Shown here one piece after another: positions 1 to 8,176 of a DNA stretch of 64,000 nt. The position numbers and the translations under genes are program-made. The DNA lies in contig NZ_JAFLND010000001.1 in the NCBI RefSeq assembly GCF_017313105.1, positions 1,302,001 to 1,366,000 on the forward strand, in the 5' to 3' direction. Numbering within the stretch: the stretch's first letter is position 1; each line of letters begins with the position of its first letter. This DNA is from [Muricauda] lutisoli (nom. illeg.). Its GTDB lineage: Bacteria; Bacteroidota; Bacteroidia; Flavobacteriales; Flavobacteriaceae. The notes beneath the pieces were generated by a model, which worked only from the letters and a program-made list of their open reading frames with translations, was not told where the DNA came from and searched no databases.

Positions 1-748
1 CGGCCAGACCTATCCAACTACCTATCTCGATCATATCGGGCAACATGGTATGTTCGGTTCCTCCCAAGGAATCCACCCCTTCAATTTTCAATAAGTTAGA
101 TCCAATGCCGGTGATCTTTGCCCCCATGCGATTCAACATTTTGCATAATTGTTGCAAATAAGGTTCGCAGGCAGCATTGTAAATTGTGGTTGTTCCTTCC
201 GCCAGAACAGCGGCCATAACAATATTGGCAGTACCTGTAACCGAAGCTTCGTCCAACAACATGTAGGTTCCTATGAGCTTATCGGCTTCTACACCATAAA
301 AATGTTCTTCTTTGTTGTAACGGAACTGTGCTCCAAGTTTTATAAATCCTTCAAAATGGGTATCCAATCTTCGCCTTCCGATTTTATCGCCACCAGGTTT
401 CGGAATGTATCCTTTACCAAATCTTGCCAATAATGGTCCAACCAACATAATGGAACCCCTAAGTCCGCGACCATCTTCCTTAAACTTTGCGGATTGCAGG
501 TAATCCAAATTGACATCGTCTGCCTTGAAGGTATAGGAGCCCTTGCCTTTCTTTTGGATTTTAACCCCCAAATCCTCAAGAAGGGCAATCAATTTATTGA
601 CATCTACAATGTCGGGTATATTGTTTATGGTGATTTTTTCTTCTGAAAGCAATACGGCACAAAGAATCTGCAGTGCTTCGTTCTTTGCCCCTTGAGGCGT
701 AATTTCACCATGCAACTGGTGTCCGCCCTCTATTCGAAATGTACCCAT
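1..748 (-). CDS. murA: UDP-N-acetylglucosamine 1-carboxyvinyltransferase (partial)
   Basis: First committed step of peptidoglycan synthesis in the cytoplasm: transfers enolpyruvate from PEP to UDP-GlcNAc. About 249 N-terminal residues are present; the gene runs off the left edge. Seen: the GAKN substrate-binding motif with Lys22 and Asn23, and the catalytic-loop motif [12 protein letters not shown] around residue 118. In E. coli MurA the same place reads PGGC, and that Cys115 is the fosfomycin target; here the residue (codon at 386-388) is Asp121. The start ATG (746-748) lies 15 nt after the DUF4290 stop, so it is the third gene of a DUF493-DUF4290-murA operon. Family assignment is secure; insensitivity to fosfomycin is inferred from Asp-containing orthologues such as that of M. 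tuberculosis. Confidence 0.95.
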   Translation of the reverse strand, partial: MGTFRIEGGHQLHGEITPQGAKNEALQILCAVLLSEEKITINNIPDIVDVNKLIALLEDLGVKIQKKGKGSYTFKADDVNLDYLQSAKFKEDGRGLRGSIMLVGPLLARFGKGYIPKPGGDKIGRRRLDTHFEGFIKLGAQFRYNKEEHFYGVEADKLIGTYMLLDEASVTGTANIVMAAVLAEGTTTIYNAACEPYLQQLCKMLNRMGAKITGIGSNLLKIEGVDSLGGTEHTMLPDMIEIGSWIGLA

Positions 749-763
749 TTATTCCTTTGGAAT

Positions 764-1411
764 TTAGTATCGTTTTTTGCGACTTCTTTGTCCCTTTTTA
801 CCGCGGTTACTGCTGGACTTGGACCTGCTCGGTCTGTTCTTTAGGAACTGTCCGCTTTCCGTCAAACTCTCATCGCTTTTGGCCAAATCAATCTGTCCAT
901 CGCTCAATTCCTTTAAGTGATTGAATATCACAATATCTTCAACCGTATCCTTGTTCCAGGTCAAATAACATTTTTTCATGTGGTTGGCAATGGCATATTC
1001 CAAACCAGATCTCTTATCACCTTCTTCCCACTTTACGGCCACATCGATCATTCTTTTGATGTTGTTACCATAAAAACGGTATTTCGGATGGTTTTGCGGG
1101 TAATCCAAAGGTTCTGGGCGTTGTTGCAAAACCTCTTTTGAGGTAATGGGGAAAGGGGAATCCACGTCCAATTTAAAATCGGCCATAATAAACAACTGGT
1201 CCCAGAGCTTATGTTGGAAATCTGGAACATCCCTTAAGTGGGGCTGTAAATTTCCCATTACACTGATGATGGACTTGGCCACCCTGTTTCGTTCATCACG
1301 GTCTTCTATGGTAACTGCATAGTCCACCATTTTCTGAAAATGACGGCCATATTCGGGAATAAAGAGTTTTGGACGCTCTGTATTATATTCTAGGTTGTAT
1401 ACTTCGTTCAA
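764..1411 (-). CDS. DUF4290 domain-containing protein
   Basis: A 215-residue protein of the DUF4290 family, which is conserved in Bacteroidota and has no established function. It is predicted to be soluble and mostly helical, with no signal peptide or membrane segment. The last 25 residues are an Arg/Lys/Ser-rich tail (several RSK, GKK and RKK groups) that could bind nucleic acid or another polyanion; this is inference. The gene sits 15 nt upstream of murA and 82 nt downstream of the DUF493 gene on the same strand, and the link with murA suggests shared transcription rather than a proven role in the cell wall. Confidence 0.85.
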   Translation of the reverse strand: MNEVYNLEYNTERPKLFIPEYGRHFQKMVDYAVTIEDRDERNRVAKSIISVMGNLQPHLRDVPDFQHKLWDQLFIMADFKLDVDSPFPITSKEVLQQRPEPLDYPQNHPKYRFYGNNIKRMIDVAVKWEEGDKRSGLEYAIANHMKKCYLTWNKDTVEDIVIFNHLKELSDGQIDLAKSDESLTESGQFLKNRPSRSKSSSNRGKKGQRSRKKRY

Positions 1412-1493
1412 ACTAATGTGTTTAGAAATTTGATAATTGGAAAGTCAATACGGTAACGCCTGCAAATTAATAAAATTATGGCAAACAAAGGGT

Positions 1494-1781
1494 TTACAAA
1501 GAAATAATCCCTTCTACAACGGAAACTTCCTTGTATTTCAGGATAACTTCATCAGGATTCTGTAAATGAACCGTAATGGATAAGCTGGTATAAGTACCTT
1601 TTTTAGATTTTTTGGACTCTATAACGGCTCCGGTGTTGTCAAAAATCTCATGAATTTGAGAGATTCGCTCCTCGTCGGTTGGTACAATAAATTTGTAGAG
1701 GTAGTTGGATGGCCAACTCGTACTTTCCAACAATTTTCCCTTTAGCTTCTCGTAGAATTCTTCTGTATCCTTCTTATCCAT
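1494..1781 (-). CDS. DUF493 family (YbeD-like) protein
   Basis: A 95-residue protein of the DUF493/YbeD family, a small alpha-beta fold reminiscent of ACT-type regulatory domains. Seen: an N-terminal acidic helix, the central WPSNYLYKFIVP segment, and the strand pair around YTSLSITVHL that is typical of the family. No catalytic residues are expected. It is the first gene of the leftward DUF493-DUF4290-murA set and is divergent from the NTPase gene starting at 1870. Function is unknown; a regulatory or binding role is only inferred from the fold. Confidence 0.82.
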   Translation of the reverse strand: MDKKDTEEFYEKLKGKLLESTSWPSNYLYKFIVPTDEERISQIHEIFDNTGAVIESKKSKKGTYTSLSITVHLQNPDEVILKYKEVSVVEGIISL

Positions 1782-1869
1782 ACCTCAATTTTATACAAAT
1801 ATATGGCTTACCCATCAATTTTTTTTCCTTCCGGCGATTTCATTACTTTGTAGCATTAATTCAAGGTCT

Positions 1870-2433
1870 TTGGGCAAGAGTAAAGTAGTTATTACGGGAG
1901 CGCCCGGTACAGGGAAAACATCTATAGTAAATGGATTGGAAAGCAAAGGTTTCCATTGCTTTCACGAAATTATTAGGGACATGACCTCCAAAGCAAAGGA
2001 AGTAGGACAGTCCGAGGAATATATTTCCAACCCGCTTGTTTTTGTAGATGATGCGCTGCAATTCAACAAAGATTTGTTGAAGGGCAGAACTTCCCATTTC
2101 AAGGAGTCGCTCCATATTGATGCTCCCATTAGTTTTTTTGATCGGGGCATACCCGATGTGTTGGCATATATGGACTTTTTTGGTCAGGAATACGACCACT
2201 TTTTTATTTCACATTGCGAAGACCATAGATACGATTCGGTTTTTATTGTTCCGCCTTGGAAAGAGATTTATGTTTCCGATAATGAGCGGATGGAAACCTT
2301 TGAAGAAGCAGAGAGCATTCATCATTCCTTGATGAAAGTCTATACACAATTTGGCTATAACCCCATCGAAGTGCCAAAAGATGAAGTCCTGAATCGGATT
2401 GATTTTATTTTGGAAACACTTAAAAATTTATAG
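1870..2433 (+). CDS. AAA-type NTPase (AAA_28-like)
   Basis: A 187-residue single-domain P-loop NTPase. Walker A is GAPGTGKTS at residues 10-18, and a family motif FFDRGIPDVLAY lies near residue 90, as in AAA_28/NadR-kinase-like proteins. The substrate is unknown; a small-molecule kinase-like role is possible. I use the TTG at 1870 because it places the Walker A at the usual distance from the N-terminus and no in-frame ATG lies just upstream. The stop TAG shares its G with the GTG start of recQ, so translation of the two is probably coupled. Confidence 0.8.
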   Translation: MGKSKVVITGAPGTGKTSIVNGLESKGFHCFHEIIRDMTSKAKEVGQSEEYISNPLVFVDDALQFNKDLLKGRTSHFKESLHIDAPISFFDRGIPDVLAYMDFFGQEYDHFFISHCEDHRYDSVFIVPPWKEIYVSDNERMETFEEAESIHHSLMKVYTQFGYNPIEVPKDEVLNRIDFILETLKNL

Positions 2434-4325
2434 TGCAAAAGGACATCACAAGCATTTTAAAACAATTTTGGGGGTATGATGATTTCAGAGGATCCCAAAA
2501 GCAGATCATAACCACAATTCTATCTGGGCAAGATGTTTTGGCCCTGATGCCTACAGGCGGTGGTAAATCCATTTGCTACCAATTGCCGTCACTGGCCGTG
2601 GAGGGTATCTGCATTGTGGTTTCCCCTTTGGTGGCACTCATCCAGGATCAAGTGGCCCAATTAAAAAAACGAGGTGTCAAGGCCATTGCTTTAACGGGGG
2701 GTATACCGCCAAGCGAGTTGAACGATCTTTTGGACAATTGTCTGTATGGCAACTATAAATTCTTGTACCTGTCCCCCGAACGCTTGCAACAAACCATTGT
2801 TAGGGAGCGGATTCAACAAATGAACGTTAATCTCATTGCTATTGATGAAGCCCATTGTATTTCCCAATGGGGAAACGATTTTAGACCGGCCTATTTAGAG
2901 TGTTCCATTTTAAAGGAACTCGCACCCAATACTCCAATGATTGCCTTAACGGCAACAGCCACACCAAGAGTTGTAGATGATATTGTGGAGAATCTGGAAT
3001 TGGAAAATGTCCGTGTTTTTAAGGATTCCTTCTCTCGCTCCAACATTAATTTTAGAGTAAAACGTTCCGAGGACAAACTGTACCAGCTCAATAAGTACAT
3101 GGACAAAATTCCAGGAAGCGCCATTGTATATGTCCGCTCCAGAAAAATGTCCATTTCGTTGGCCAACTTTTTAATCAAGAAAGGTATTTCAGCCTCTTTT
3201 TTTCACGGTGGTATTCCAAAATCGGATAAAGAAGAAAAACTTAACCTTTGGTTAAGCGGAAAAGTTAGGGTAATGGTTGCCACCAATGCGTTTGGCATGG
3301 GAGTGGACAAACCAGATGTTCGTTTGGTGGTACATTACCATATACCGGATAGCCTGGAAAGTTATTTTCAAGAAGCAGGAAGAGCTGGGCGTGACGGGGA
3401 ACAGTCAACCGCTATCATCATAACTTCAAAAGAAGACAAAGATAAGGCCAAACAACAATTTTTGTCCACCTTGCCCGATGTAACTTTCGTGAAACAAGTA
3501 TATTCCAAGCTCAACAATTATTTTCAGATATCGTACGGCGAACTTGTTTCCGAACCAATGGCTTTTAAATTCAATGAGTTTTGTAAGCGCTACGAGTTCA
3601 ATGCGAATATGACCTTTAATGCTCTCCGTATTCTTGACCAAAATTCAGTGCTATCGCTTGCCGAGAATTTTAAGGAAAAAACTACACTTCAATTTATGGC
3701 CTCCAAGGCCGAGATCTTCAATTATCTGGACAAAAACAGGAAAACAGCTCCGATAATCCAAACAATTTTAAGAACCTATGGGGGCATAACCGAATACGAG
3801 ACCAAGATCAATCTGTATATGCTATCCCAAAAAACAGGGACAAGTGAGGAAAGGTTAAAACAGCTGCTGCAACAACTGGCCGATGATAATATCGTGGAGT
3901 ACCAAAACATTACTTCTGACCTGGAAATCACTTTTTTGGTACCACGGGAAGATTACCATACCATTAATTTATTCGCCAAAAAAATAAAGGACTTTAATCA
4001 GGTTAAACAAAATAACATGGCGGCAATGTTGGGATATATTTCGAATAAGAAAGTATGCCGTAGCATTTACTTGCTGAATTATTTTGGAGAAAAAAATGCG
4101 GAAAAGTGCGGCACATGCGATATTTGCACCAAGAAAGAGAAAGTGACCTCTCCGTACGATTTGGAGAAAAGAATCATGGAACTCTTGGAAATCCGTCCCC
4201 ACACATCCCGGCAGCTGGAAAAAGAAATGGGGACCGATGAAAAACAACTTTTGAAAACATTGGAAAGACTACTGGAAGATGAGTTGGTCTCCCTAAACTT
4301 TAAGAATGAGTACATCAAGAAATAA
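2433..4325 (+). CDS. recQ: ATP-dependent DNA helicase RecQ
   Basis: A 3'-5' superfamily 2 helicase of 630 residues for recombination and repair. Seen: Walker A TGGGKS at 41-46, the DEAH box at 138-141 followed by the RecQ aromatic-rich loop CISQWGNDFRP, and motif VI QEAGRAGRDGE near 315. A four-Cys zinc site (C...CGTCDIC) lies at about 542-565. The zinc site is much further from the helicase core than in E. coli RecQ; roughly 170 residues, apparently winged-helix-like, come before it, and there is no HRDC domain. The GTG start overlaps the NTPase stop by 1 nt, and the 3' end overlaps fmt by 20 nt, giving a tight NTPase-recQ-fmt operon. Confidence 0.95.
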   Translation: MQKDITSILKQFWGYDDFRGSQKQIITTILSGQDVLALMPTGGGKSICYQLPSLAVEGICIVVSPLVALIQDQVAQLKKRGVKAIALTGGIPPSELNDLLDNCLYGNYKFLYLSPERLQQTIVRERIQQMNVNLIAIDEAHCISQWGNDFRPAYLECSILKELAPNTPMIALTATATPRVVDDIVENLELENVRVFKDSFSRSNINFRVKRSEDKLYQLNKYMDKIPGSAIVYVRSRKMSISLANFLIKKGISASFFHGGIPKSDKEEKLNLWLSGKVRVMVATNAFGMGVDKPDVRLVVHYHIPDSLESYFQEAGRAGRDGEQSTAIIITSKEDKDKAKQQFLSTLPDVTFVKQVYSKLNNYFQISYGELVSEPMAFKFNEFCKRYEFNANMTFNALRILDQNSVLSLAENFKEKTTLQFMASKAEIFNYLDKNRKTAPIIQTILRTYGGITEYETKINLYMLSQKTGTSEERLKQLLQQLADDNIVEYQNITSDLEITFLVPREDYHTINLFAKKIKDFNQVKQNNMAAMLGYISNKKVCRSIYLLNYFGEKNAEKCGTCDICTKKEKVTSPYDLEKRIMELLEIRPHTSRQLEKEMGTDEKQLLKTLERLLEDELVSLNFKNEYIKK

Positions 4326-5268
4326 CACATTGCGAATCGTATTTATGGGCACCCCCGATTTTGCCGTGGGTAGCCTAAGGCGGCTTTTGGAAGCTAACTT
4401 TAATGTAGTTGGCGTTATTACCGCACCAGATAGGCCTGCAGGACGTGGCCGTAAGGTTCAGGAATCGGCCGTAAAACAATTTGCGGTCAAGCATAACTTA
4501 AAGGTGTTGCAACCCACCAATTTAAAAGATGAAGCTTTTTTGGAAGAGCTCAAAAGCTTGGATGCCAACTTACAAGTGGTAGTTGCCTTTAGAATGTTGC
4601 CCAAAACGGTTTGGCAAATGCCCGAGCACGGCACCTTTAATCTTCACGCCTCCCTCCTGCCCCAATATCGCGGTGCAGCACCCATCAACTGGGCGATAAT
4701 AAATGGAGAAACTGAGACTGGCGTAACCACTTTTTTTATTGATGAAAAAATAGACACGGGCAACATTATCCTTCAAAAAACGGAAAAGATACTGCCAAAC
4801 GACAGCGCAGGCACCTTACACGATAGGTTGATGGAACTTGGCGCTCATTTGGTGGTGGAGACCTGCAAGCAAATTGAAGAAGGAACGGTCACCCGACAAA
4901 AGCAGGATGAAAACCTTGAACTTAAACCCGCTCCAAAAATCCATAAGGACACCTGTCGAATTGATTGGGATGCCGGGATTGAGGACATTTATAACCATAT
5001 AAGGGGATTAAGCCCCTACCCTGGTGCTTGGACCGAATTGGTAAATGGAGGAAAAGCCGAACCCATGAAGATTTTTAAAACTGAAATGGAACGGGCAGAC
5101 CACAACTACAACCTTGGAAAACTGGTCGCAGATAAAAAATCGTTGAAGGTAGCCGTTAAGGAAGGATATATTTCCCTTCTTGAATTACAACTGCCCGGTA
5201 AACGAAGAATGCAGGTCAACGAGGTTTTGAATGGCCTAAATCTGGAAAATGAGGCGCACCTTCGCTAA
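4306..5268 (+). CDS. fmt: Methionyl-tRNA formyltransferase
   Basis: Formylates Met-tRNAfMet with 10-formyl-THF for translation initiation. It has 320 residues, the normal length. Seen: FMGTPDFAV at the N-terminus, the catalytic block FNLHASLLPQYRGAAPI (family Asn/His/Ser-Leu-Leu-Pro region) near residues 107-123, and the conserved Asp in EKIDTG near 147. A C-terminal OB-like tRNA-binding domain follows. The ATG at 4306 lies inside the end of recQ (20-nt overlap, different frame); an internal Met at the VFMGTPDF segment would be too late because it sits in the first strand. Confidence 0.96.
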   Translation: MSTSRNNTLRIVFMGTPDFAVGSLRRLLEANFNVVGVITAPDRPAGRGRKVQESAVKQFAVKHNLKVLQPTNLKDEAFLEELKSLDANLQVVVAFRMLPKTVWQMPEHGTFNLHASLLPQYRGAAPINWAIINGETETGVTTFFIDEKIDTGNIILQKTEKILPNDSAGTLHDRLMELGAHLVVETCKQIEEGTVTRQKQDENLELKPAPKIHKDTCRIDWDAGIEDIYNHIRGLSPYPGAWTELVNGGKAEPMKIFKTEMERADHNYNLGKLVADKKSLKVAVKEGYISLLELQLPGKRRMQVNEVLNGLNLENEAHLR

Positions 5269-5370
5269 AGCCTTGCTGTGATTGGGCTGGGAAAATTTGT
5301 CGTTTTTTTCCGACTTTATCAACAAACGTTTCAAGTTATCAACAAAATCCCCGATTTCCCTTGGTTTTAC

Positions 5371-5400
5371 TTGCGTGAGTGGCAAATCCATATAAATTTG
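5371..5400 (+). promoter_or_regulatory. Bacteroidota-type promoter of the HU gene
   Basis: TTG at 5371-5373, 19 nt spacer, then TAAATTTG at 5393-5400. This fits the Bacteroidota sigma-ABfr consensus (-33 TTG, -7 TAnnTTTG). It would give a leader of about 40 nt before the HU ATG at 5445. Just upstream the sequence ATCAACAAA occurs twice (about 5320 and 5338). Confidence 0.75.
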
Positions 5401-5444
5401 TTCAGCATTAAAATTATATTAACAACAATTAATTTAATTCCATT

Positions 5445-5717
5445 ATGAACAAAACAGAATTAATCGATGCTATGGCAGCTGATGCTGGCATCACTAAAGC
5501 AGCAGCAAAAAAAGCATTGGAATCTTTCTTGGGAAATGTAGAAGGAACGCTTAAAAAAGGAGACAGAGTTTCCTTGGTAGGTTTTGGTTCTTGGTCAGTT
5601 TCTAGAAGAAGTGCTAGAGAAGGTAGAAATCCACAAACTGGGGCTACTATTAAGATTGCCGCTAAGAACGTTGTAAAGTTCAAAGCAGGTGCTGAATTGA
5701 GCAGTGCAGTAAACTAA
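5445..5717 (+). CDS. HU-family nucleoid DNA-binding protein
   Basis: A 90-residue HU/IHF-family protein that binds and bends DNA non-specifically as a dimer. Seen: the N-terminal helical dimerisation part (NKTELIDAMA), the GFGSW turn, and the DNA-binding beta arm with REGRNPQTG followed by the basic strand KIAAKNVVKFKAG. This arm motif (RxxRNPxTG) is diagnostic. The gene is monocistronic: it has its own promoter at 5371-5400 and a strong terminator at 5741-5766. Confidence 0.96.
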   Translation: MNKTELIDAMAADAGITKAAAKKALESFLGNVEGTLKKGDRVSLVGFGSWSVSRRSAREGRNPQTGATIKIAAKNVVKFKAGAELSSAVN

Positions 5718-5740
5718 TCAATTATTTATTTAATATACGA

Positions 5741-5766
5741 AAGCACTCCTTTTGGGGTGCTTTTTT
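5741..5766 (+). terminator. Rho-independent terminator after HU
   Basis: AAGCACTCC pairs with GGGGTGCTT (one G-U pair) around a TTTT loop, followed by a run of T residues. It lies 23 nt after the HU stop codon. Confidence 0.9.
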
Positions 5767-5836
5767 AGTTTAAAATGGCCTGTGTTTTTGTATATGTTGA
5801 ATAATATGTTAAATTTAAATACAAGAAATCAGGTAA

Positions 5837-6397
5837 ATGGTAAGTCAAAAGCCAAAAAAGGGGAATTTACTTGTAGCGGAACCTTCACTTACTGGAGATG
5901 TTTCTTTTAACAGGTCCGTTGTACTTATCGCCGAACACAACAATGAAGGTTCGGTAGGTTTTATTTTAAACAAGCCGTTGGACTATACCATTTGTGACCT
6001 TGTTTCGGATATTACCATTCCCTTTCAAGTATTTAATGGAGGGCCTGTAGAACAGGACAACCTCTATTTTATCCATAAAGTACCGGAACTCATTGAAAAC
6101 AGCATCGAAATTTCCGACGGGATATTTTGGGGAGGTAATTTTGAGATGACCGTTGAACTTATCAATAACGGAACCATTACCGAACAAGATATCAGGTTCT
6201 TTTTAGGGTATTCCGGTTGGGGCACAAGTCAGTTAGATCAAGAACTTTCTTCAAAATCATGGGTGGTTTTGCCCAACGAATACGAAAGCGATATTTTGGA
6301 GAAATCGGCCAATGCCTTTTGGAAAGAAAAAATGGTGGAACTTGGTGGTGATTATCTTTTATGGTCCAATGCCCCAGAAAACCCCTCGCTCAATTAA
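5837..6397 (+). CDS. YqgE/AlgH family protein
   Basis: A 186-residue member of the YqgE/AlgH (DUF179) family, whose biochemical role is unsettled. Seen: the N-terminal KGNLLVAEPSL segment, SVVLIAEHNNEGSVGFILNKPL (about residues 28-50) and the FNGGPV motif, all family hallmarks. It is cytosolic, with no signal peptide. The gene is convergent with the PLP enzyme to the right, and the two stop codons overlap by 2 nt (TAA at 6395-6397 against the minus-strand TAA at 6394-6396). Confidence 0.92.
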   Translation: MVSQKPKKGNLLVAEPSLTGDVSFNRSVVLIAEHNNEGSVGFILNKPLDYTICDLVSDITIPFQVFNGGPVEQDNLYFIHKVPELIENSIEISDGIFWGGNFEMTVELINNGTITEQDIRFFLGYSGWGTSQLDQELSSKSWVVLPNEYESDILEKSANAFWKEKMVELGGDYLLWSNAPENPSLN

Positions 6398-7239
6398 CCA
6401 ATCCTTGCCTTTGCATTCAACTTACCGATCAAGCTCTTGGCCACTTTGGTATCATATTCTTTTTTTCTGTACTTGCTGATAGGCTGTATGCCCACAATGG
6501 AATTGGTAATGAACAACTCGTCTACTTTTTGAAGTTCGAAAGGAGATATTGAATCTTCAACCAAATCGTACTCTTCGGAGCCTGCAATGATTTTCATAAG
6601 GTTTTTTCTTATGATGCCATCCAAACATCCATCGCCCAAGGGCGGAGTCTTAATTTCATTGCCCTTTACTAAAAACAGGTTTCCGTTAATCGCCTCTACC
6701 ACCTTTTTATCCGTATTTACCAATAAACAGTTGGCATAACCGTTTTCTTCAGCATAAACACTGGCTACCACATTCAAAATTTTATTGGTGGATTTTAGAT
6801 TGGAGAGCATGTCCTTGTTCACATAATAGTCCTTGAACAATTCTACTTCATAGTCATCTTCATTCAGAATAAAGAAAGGAGATTCCATTGGATTGGTCTC
6901 AATTACGTATGACACGTCGTTGGTGCTTGGAGTGTACAAGCCACCTTCGTTTCTAAATACAGTCAAACGTACACGGACCGCACCGTTTTGCTGATTGTTG
7001 GATGCAATGGTCTTCTTGATCTCCTCCTCCAAGAACTCCAAGGTAAACTCCATTGGGATTTCCATCCTCAGAATACGCATGGAAGCCATCAATCTAAAGT
7101 AGTGGTCTTCCCAAAAAAAGAGGGTTCCATTTACGTAACGAACCGTTTCAAAAAGTGCATCGCCATATTTGAAAGCCCTGTTGTTGTGGGTAAAAATCGC
7201 TTTATCCTCTGCTAAAAGTTCTCCGTTACAATTGACCAT
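6394..7239 (-). CDS. PLP-dependent class IV aminotransferase / aminodeoxychorismate lyase-like
   Basis: A 281-residue fold-type IV PLP enzyme. Seen: the NNRAFKYGDALFETVR motif at 19-34, Arg near 50, the probable Schiff-base Lys149 in NLKSTNKILN, and the NGNLFLV strand near 185 that contacts the cofactor phosphate. The family covers branched-chain aminotransferase, D-amino acid transaminase and 4-amino-4-deoxychorismate lyase (PabC). The LKSTN form and the short length favour a PabC- or DAAT-like enzyme, but the substrate cannot be fixed from sequence. The start is fixed by the conserved N-terminal motif. Oddly, a terminator hairpin and its U-run directly abut the ATG (see 7240-7265). Confidence 0.85.
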   Translation of the reverse strand: MVNCNGELLAEDKAIFTHNNRAFKYGDALFETVRYVNGTLFFWEDHYFRLMASMRILRMEIPMEFTLEFLEEEIKKTIASNNQQNGAVRVRLTVFRNEGGLYTPSTNDVSYVIETNPMESPFFILNEDDYEVELFKDYYVNKDMLSNLKSTNKILNVVASVYAEENGYANCLLVNTDKKVVEAINGNLFLVKGNEIKTPPLGDGCLDGIIRKNLMKIIAGSEEYDLVEDSISPFELQKVDELFITNSIVGIQPISKYRKKEYDTKVAKSLIGKLNAKARIG

Positions 7240-7265
7240 AAAAAAGTCCCGATTTTAATCGGGAC
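7240..7265 (-). terminator. Hairpin plus T-run between START-like gene and PLP enzyme
   Basis: Read leftward: GTCCCGAT, a 4-nt loop, ATCGGGAC, then six T residues that touch the ATG of the class IV PLP gene. It looks like the intrinsic terminator of the START-like gene, but leaves no room for an untranslated leader between the U-run and the next start codon. Confidence 0.8.
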
Positions 7266-7293
7266 CAAAGATACGGTTTACTTGAGAATAAGA

Positions 7294-7677
7294 CTAGGTC
7301 GAACCAAGAACCTGTTTAAGGTCCGAAACCTGGTTTTCCCAGAGCATCTTTGCTTCGTCCACCTCATCTTCTTCAGCAAAGTCTGTTATGAACAAGGATA
7401 CATCCTTGGTTATTTCATCAACTATAATCCGCATTTCAAAAAAGGAATCATCCTCATTTTCTTCCCATGCCAACTTCACAAATTCCTCACTCTTACGTTT
7501 AAGCATTTTTGCTCTCTCTTCTGCACCATCCCAAATAAACGTGAATATTTCCCCACGGGAATTAACGTTGTCGGCATACCATTCAGATAGTCCCGAGGGC
7601 GTGGAAATATATTGGTAAAGCAACTGAGGCGAAGCCTGGATTACGAACTCCAGTTCAAATTTAACCTTATCACTCAT
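7294..7677 (-). CDS. START-like domain protein (SRPBCC/AHSA1-type fold)
   Basis: A 127-residue protein of the START-like/SRPBCC superfamily, conserved in Bacteroidota. Seen: FELEFVIQASPQLLYQYISTPSGLSEWYADNV, the typical first strand, helix and WYAD turn, followed by antiparallel strands and a C-terminal acidic helix (FAEEDEVDEAKMLWENQ). I start at MSDKVKFELEF (ATG at 7675-7677); the frame stays open upstream to 7815 but that extension overlaps the tRNA-Met promoter and encodes a low-complexity stretch. The ligand is unknown; the hydrophobic cavity of the fold suggests a lipid or small hydrophobic molecule. Confidence 0.85.
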   Translation of the reverse strand: MSDKVKFELEFVIQASPQLLYQYISTPSGLSEWYADNVNSRGEIFTFIWDGAEERAKMLKRKSEEFVKLAWEENEDDSFFEMRIIVDEITKDVSLFITDFAEEDEVDEAKMLWENQVSDLKQVLGST

Positions 7678-7763
7678 TGTCGTGTTCTTTAAATCGTTTT
7701 TCAACTTTAGTATAGTTTGGGAAGATATAAAAATAAATATCAAATAATAAATTAATAATGAAT

Positions 7764-7795
7764 TTTGATTCAGCGAAAATTTAAACATATATTTG
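7764..7795 (+). promoter_or_regulatory. Promoter of tRNA-Met
   Basis: TTTG at 7764-7767, 20 nt spacer, then TATATTTG at 7788-7795, an excellent match to the Bacteroidota -33/-7 consensus. The predicted transcript would start about 15 nt before the mature tRNA 5' end. Confidence 0.75.
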
Positions 7796-7815
7796 CACCC
7801 GCTTAACAAAATCAC

Positions 7816-7889
7816 GGCGAGGTAGCTCAGCTGGTTAGAGCGTCGGATTCATAACCCGGAGGCCGGGGGTTCAAGTCCCCCTCTCGCTA
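7816..7889 (+). tRNA. tRNA-Met (CAT anticodon)
   Basis: A 74-nt cloverleaf. The D arm is GCTC-loop-GAGC. The anticodon loop is TTCATAA, with CAT at 7850-7852. The T arm is GGGGG-TTCAAGT-CCCCC, and the acceptor stem is GGCGAGG pairing with TCTCGCT. Position 73 is A and the CCA end is not encoded. The regular first pair position (G-U here) and the acceptor sequence suggest elongator tRNA-Met rather than the initiator; a CAT anticodon could also be tRNA-Ile with lysidine, which I consider less likely. Confidence 0.95.
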
Positions 7890-7987
7890 CGAATATCAAA
7901 GTCATTTAGCTGTTTTTCAGTTGAATGGCTTTCTTTTTTTCTCCGTATTCTTTTTTTCCTAACTTCAAGGTTTTAAACCAACCTCGA

Positions 7988-8176
7988 ATGAATTATTTTA
8001 AAAAGCTGGGAACCGGCAATTTGCTCATGTTGATCTTATGTGCGTTGATCATACTGGTGGCAGAATACCTGTTTCTTAACGGCAACCAAAAACATGGTCT
8101 CTTTGTGGGTCTTTGGGCACCTACACTTTTAGGCGTTATGATTTACCTAAAACTTGTGGACAATGACAGCAAATGA
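7988..8176 (+). CDS. Small membrane protein, unknown function
   Basis: A 62-residue protein starting at MNYFKKLGTGNLLML. Two hydrophobic helices (about residues 10-30 and 40-56) separated by a short polar turn (NGNQKH) predict a two-helix inner-membrane protein. I chose this ATG over an upstream in-frame Met at 7925 because the upstream stretch is Phe-rich low complexity with a mid-leader start. It lies 98 nt after tRNA-Met and overlaps the next tiny frame at 8163. I do not recognise a family. Confidence 0.6.
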   Translation: MNYFKKLGTGNLLMLILCALIILVAEYLFLNGNQKHGLFVGLWAPTLLGVMIYLKLVDNDSK

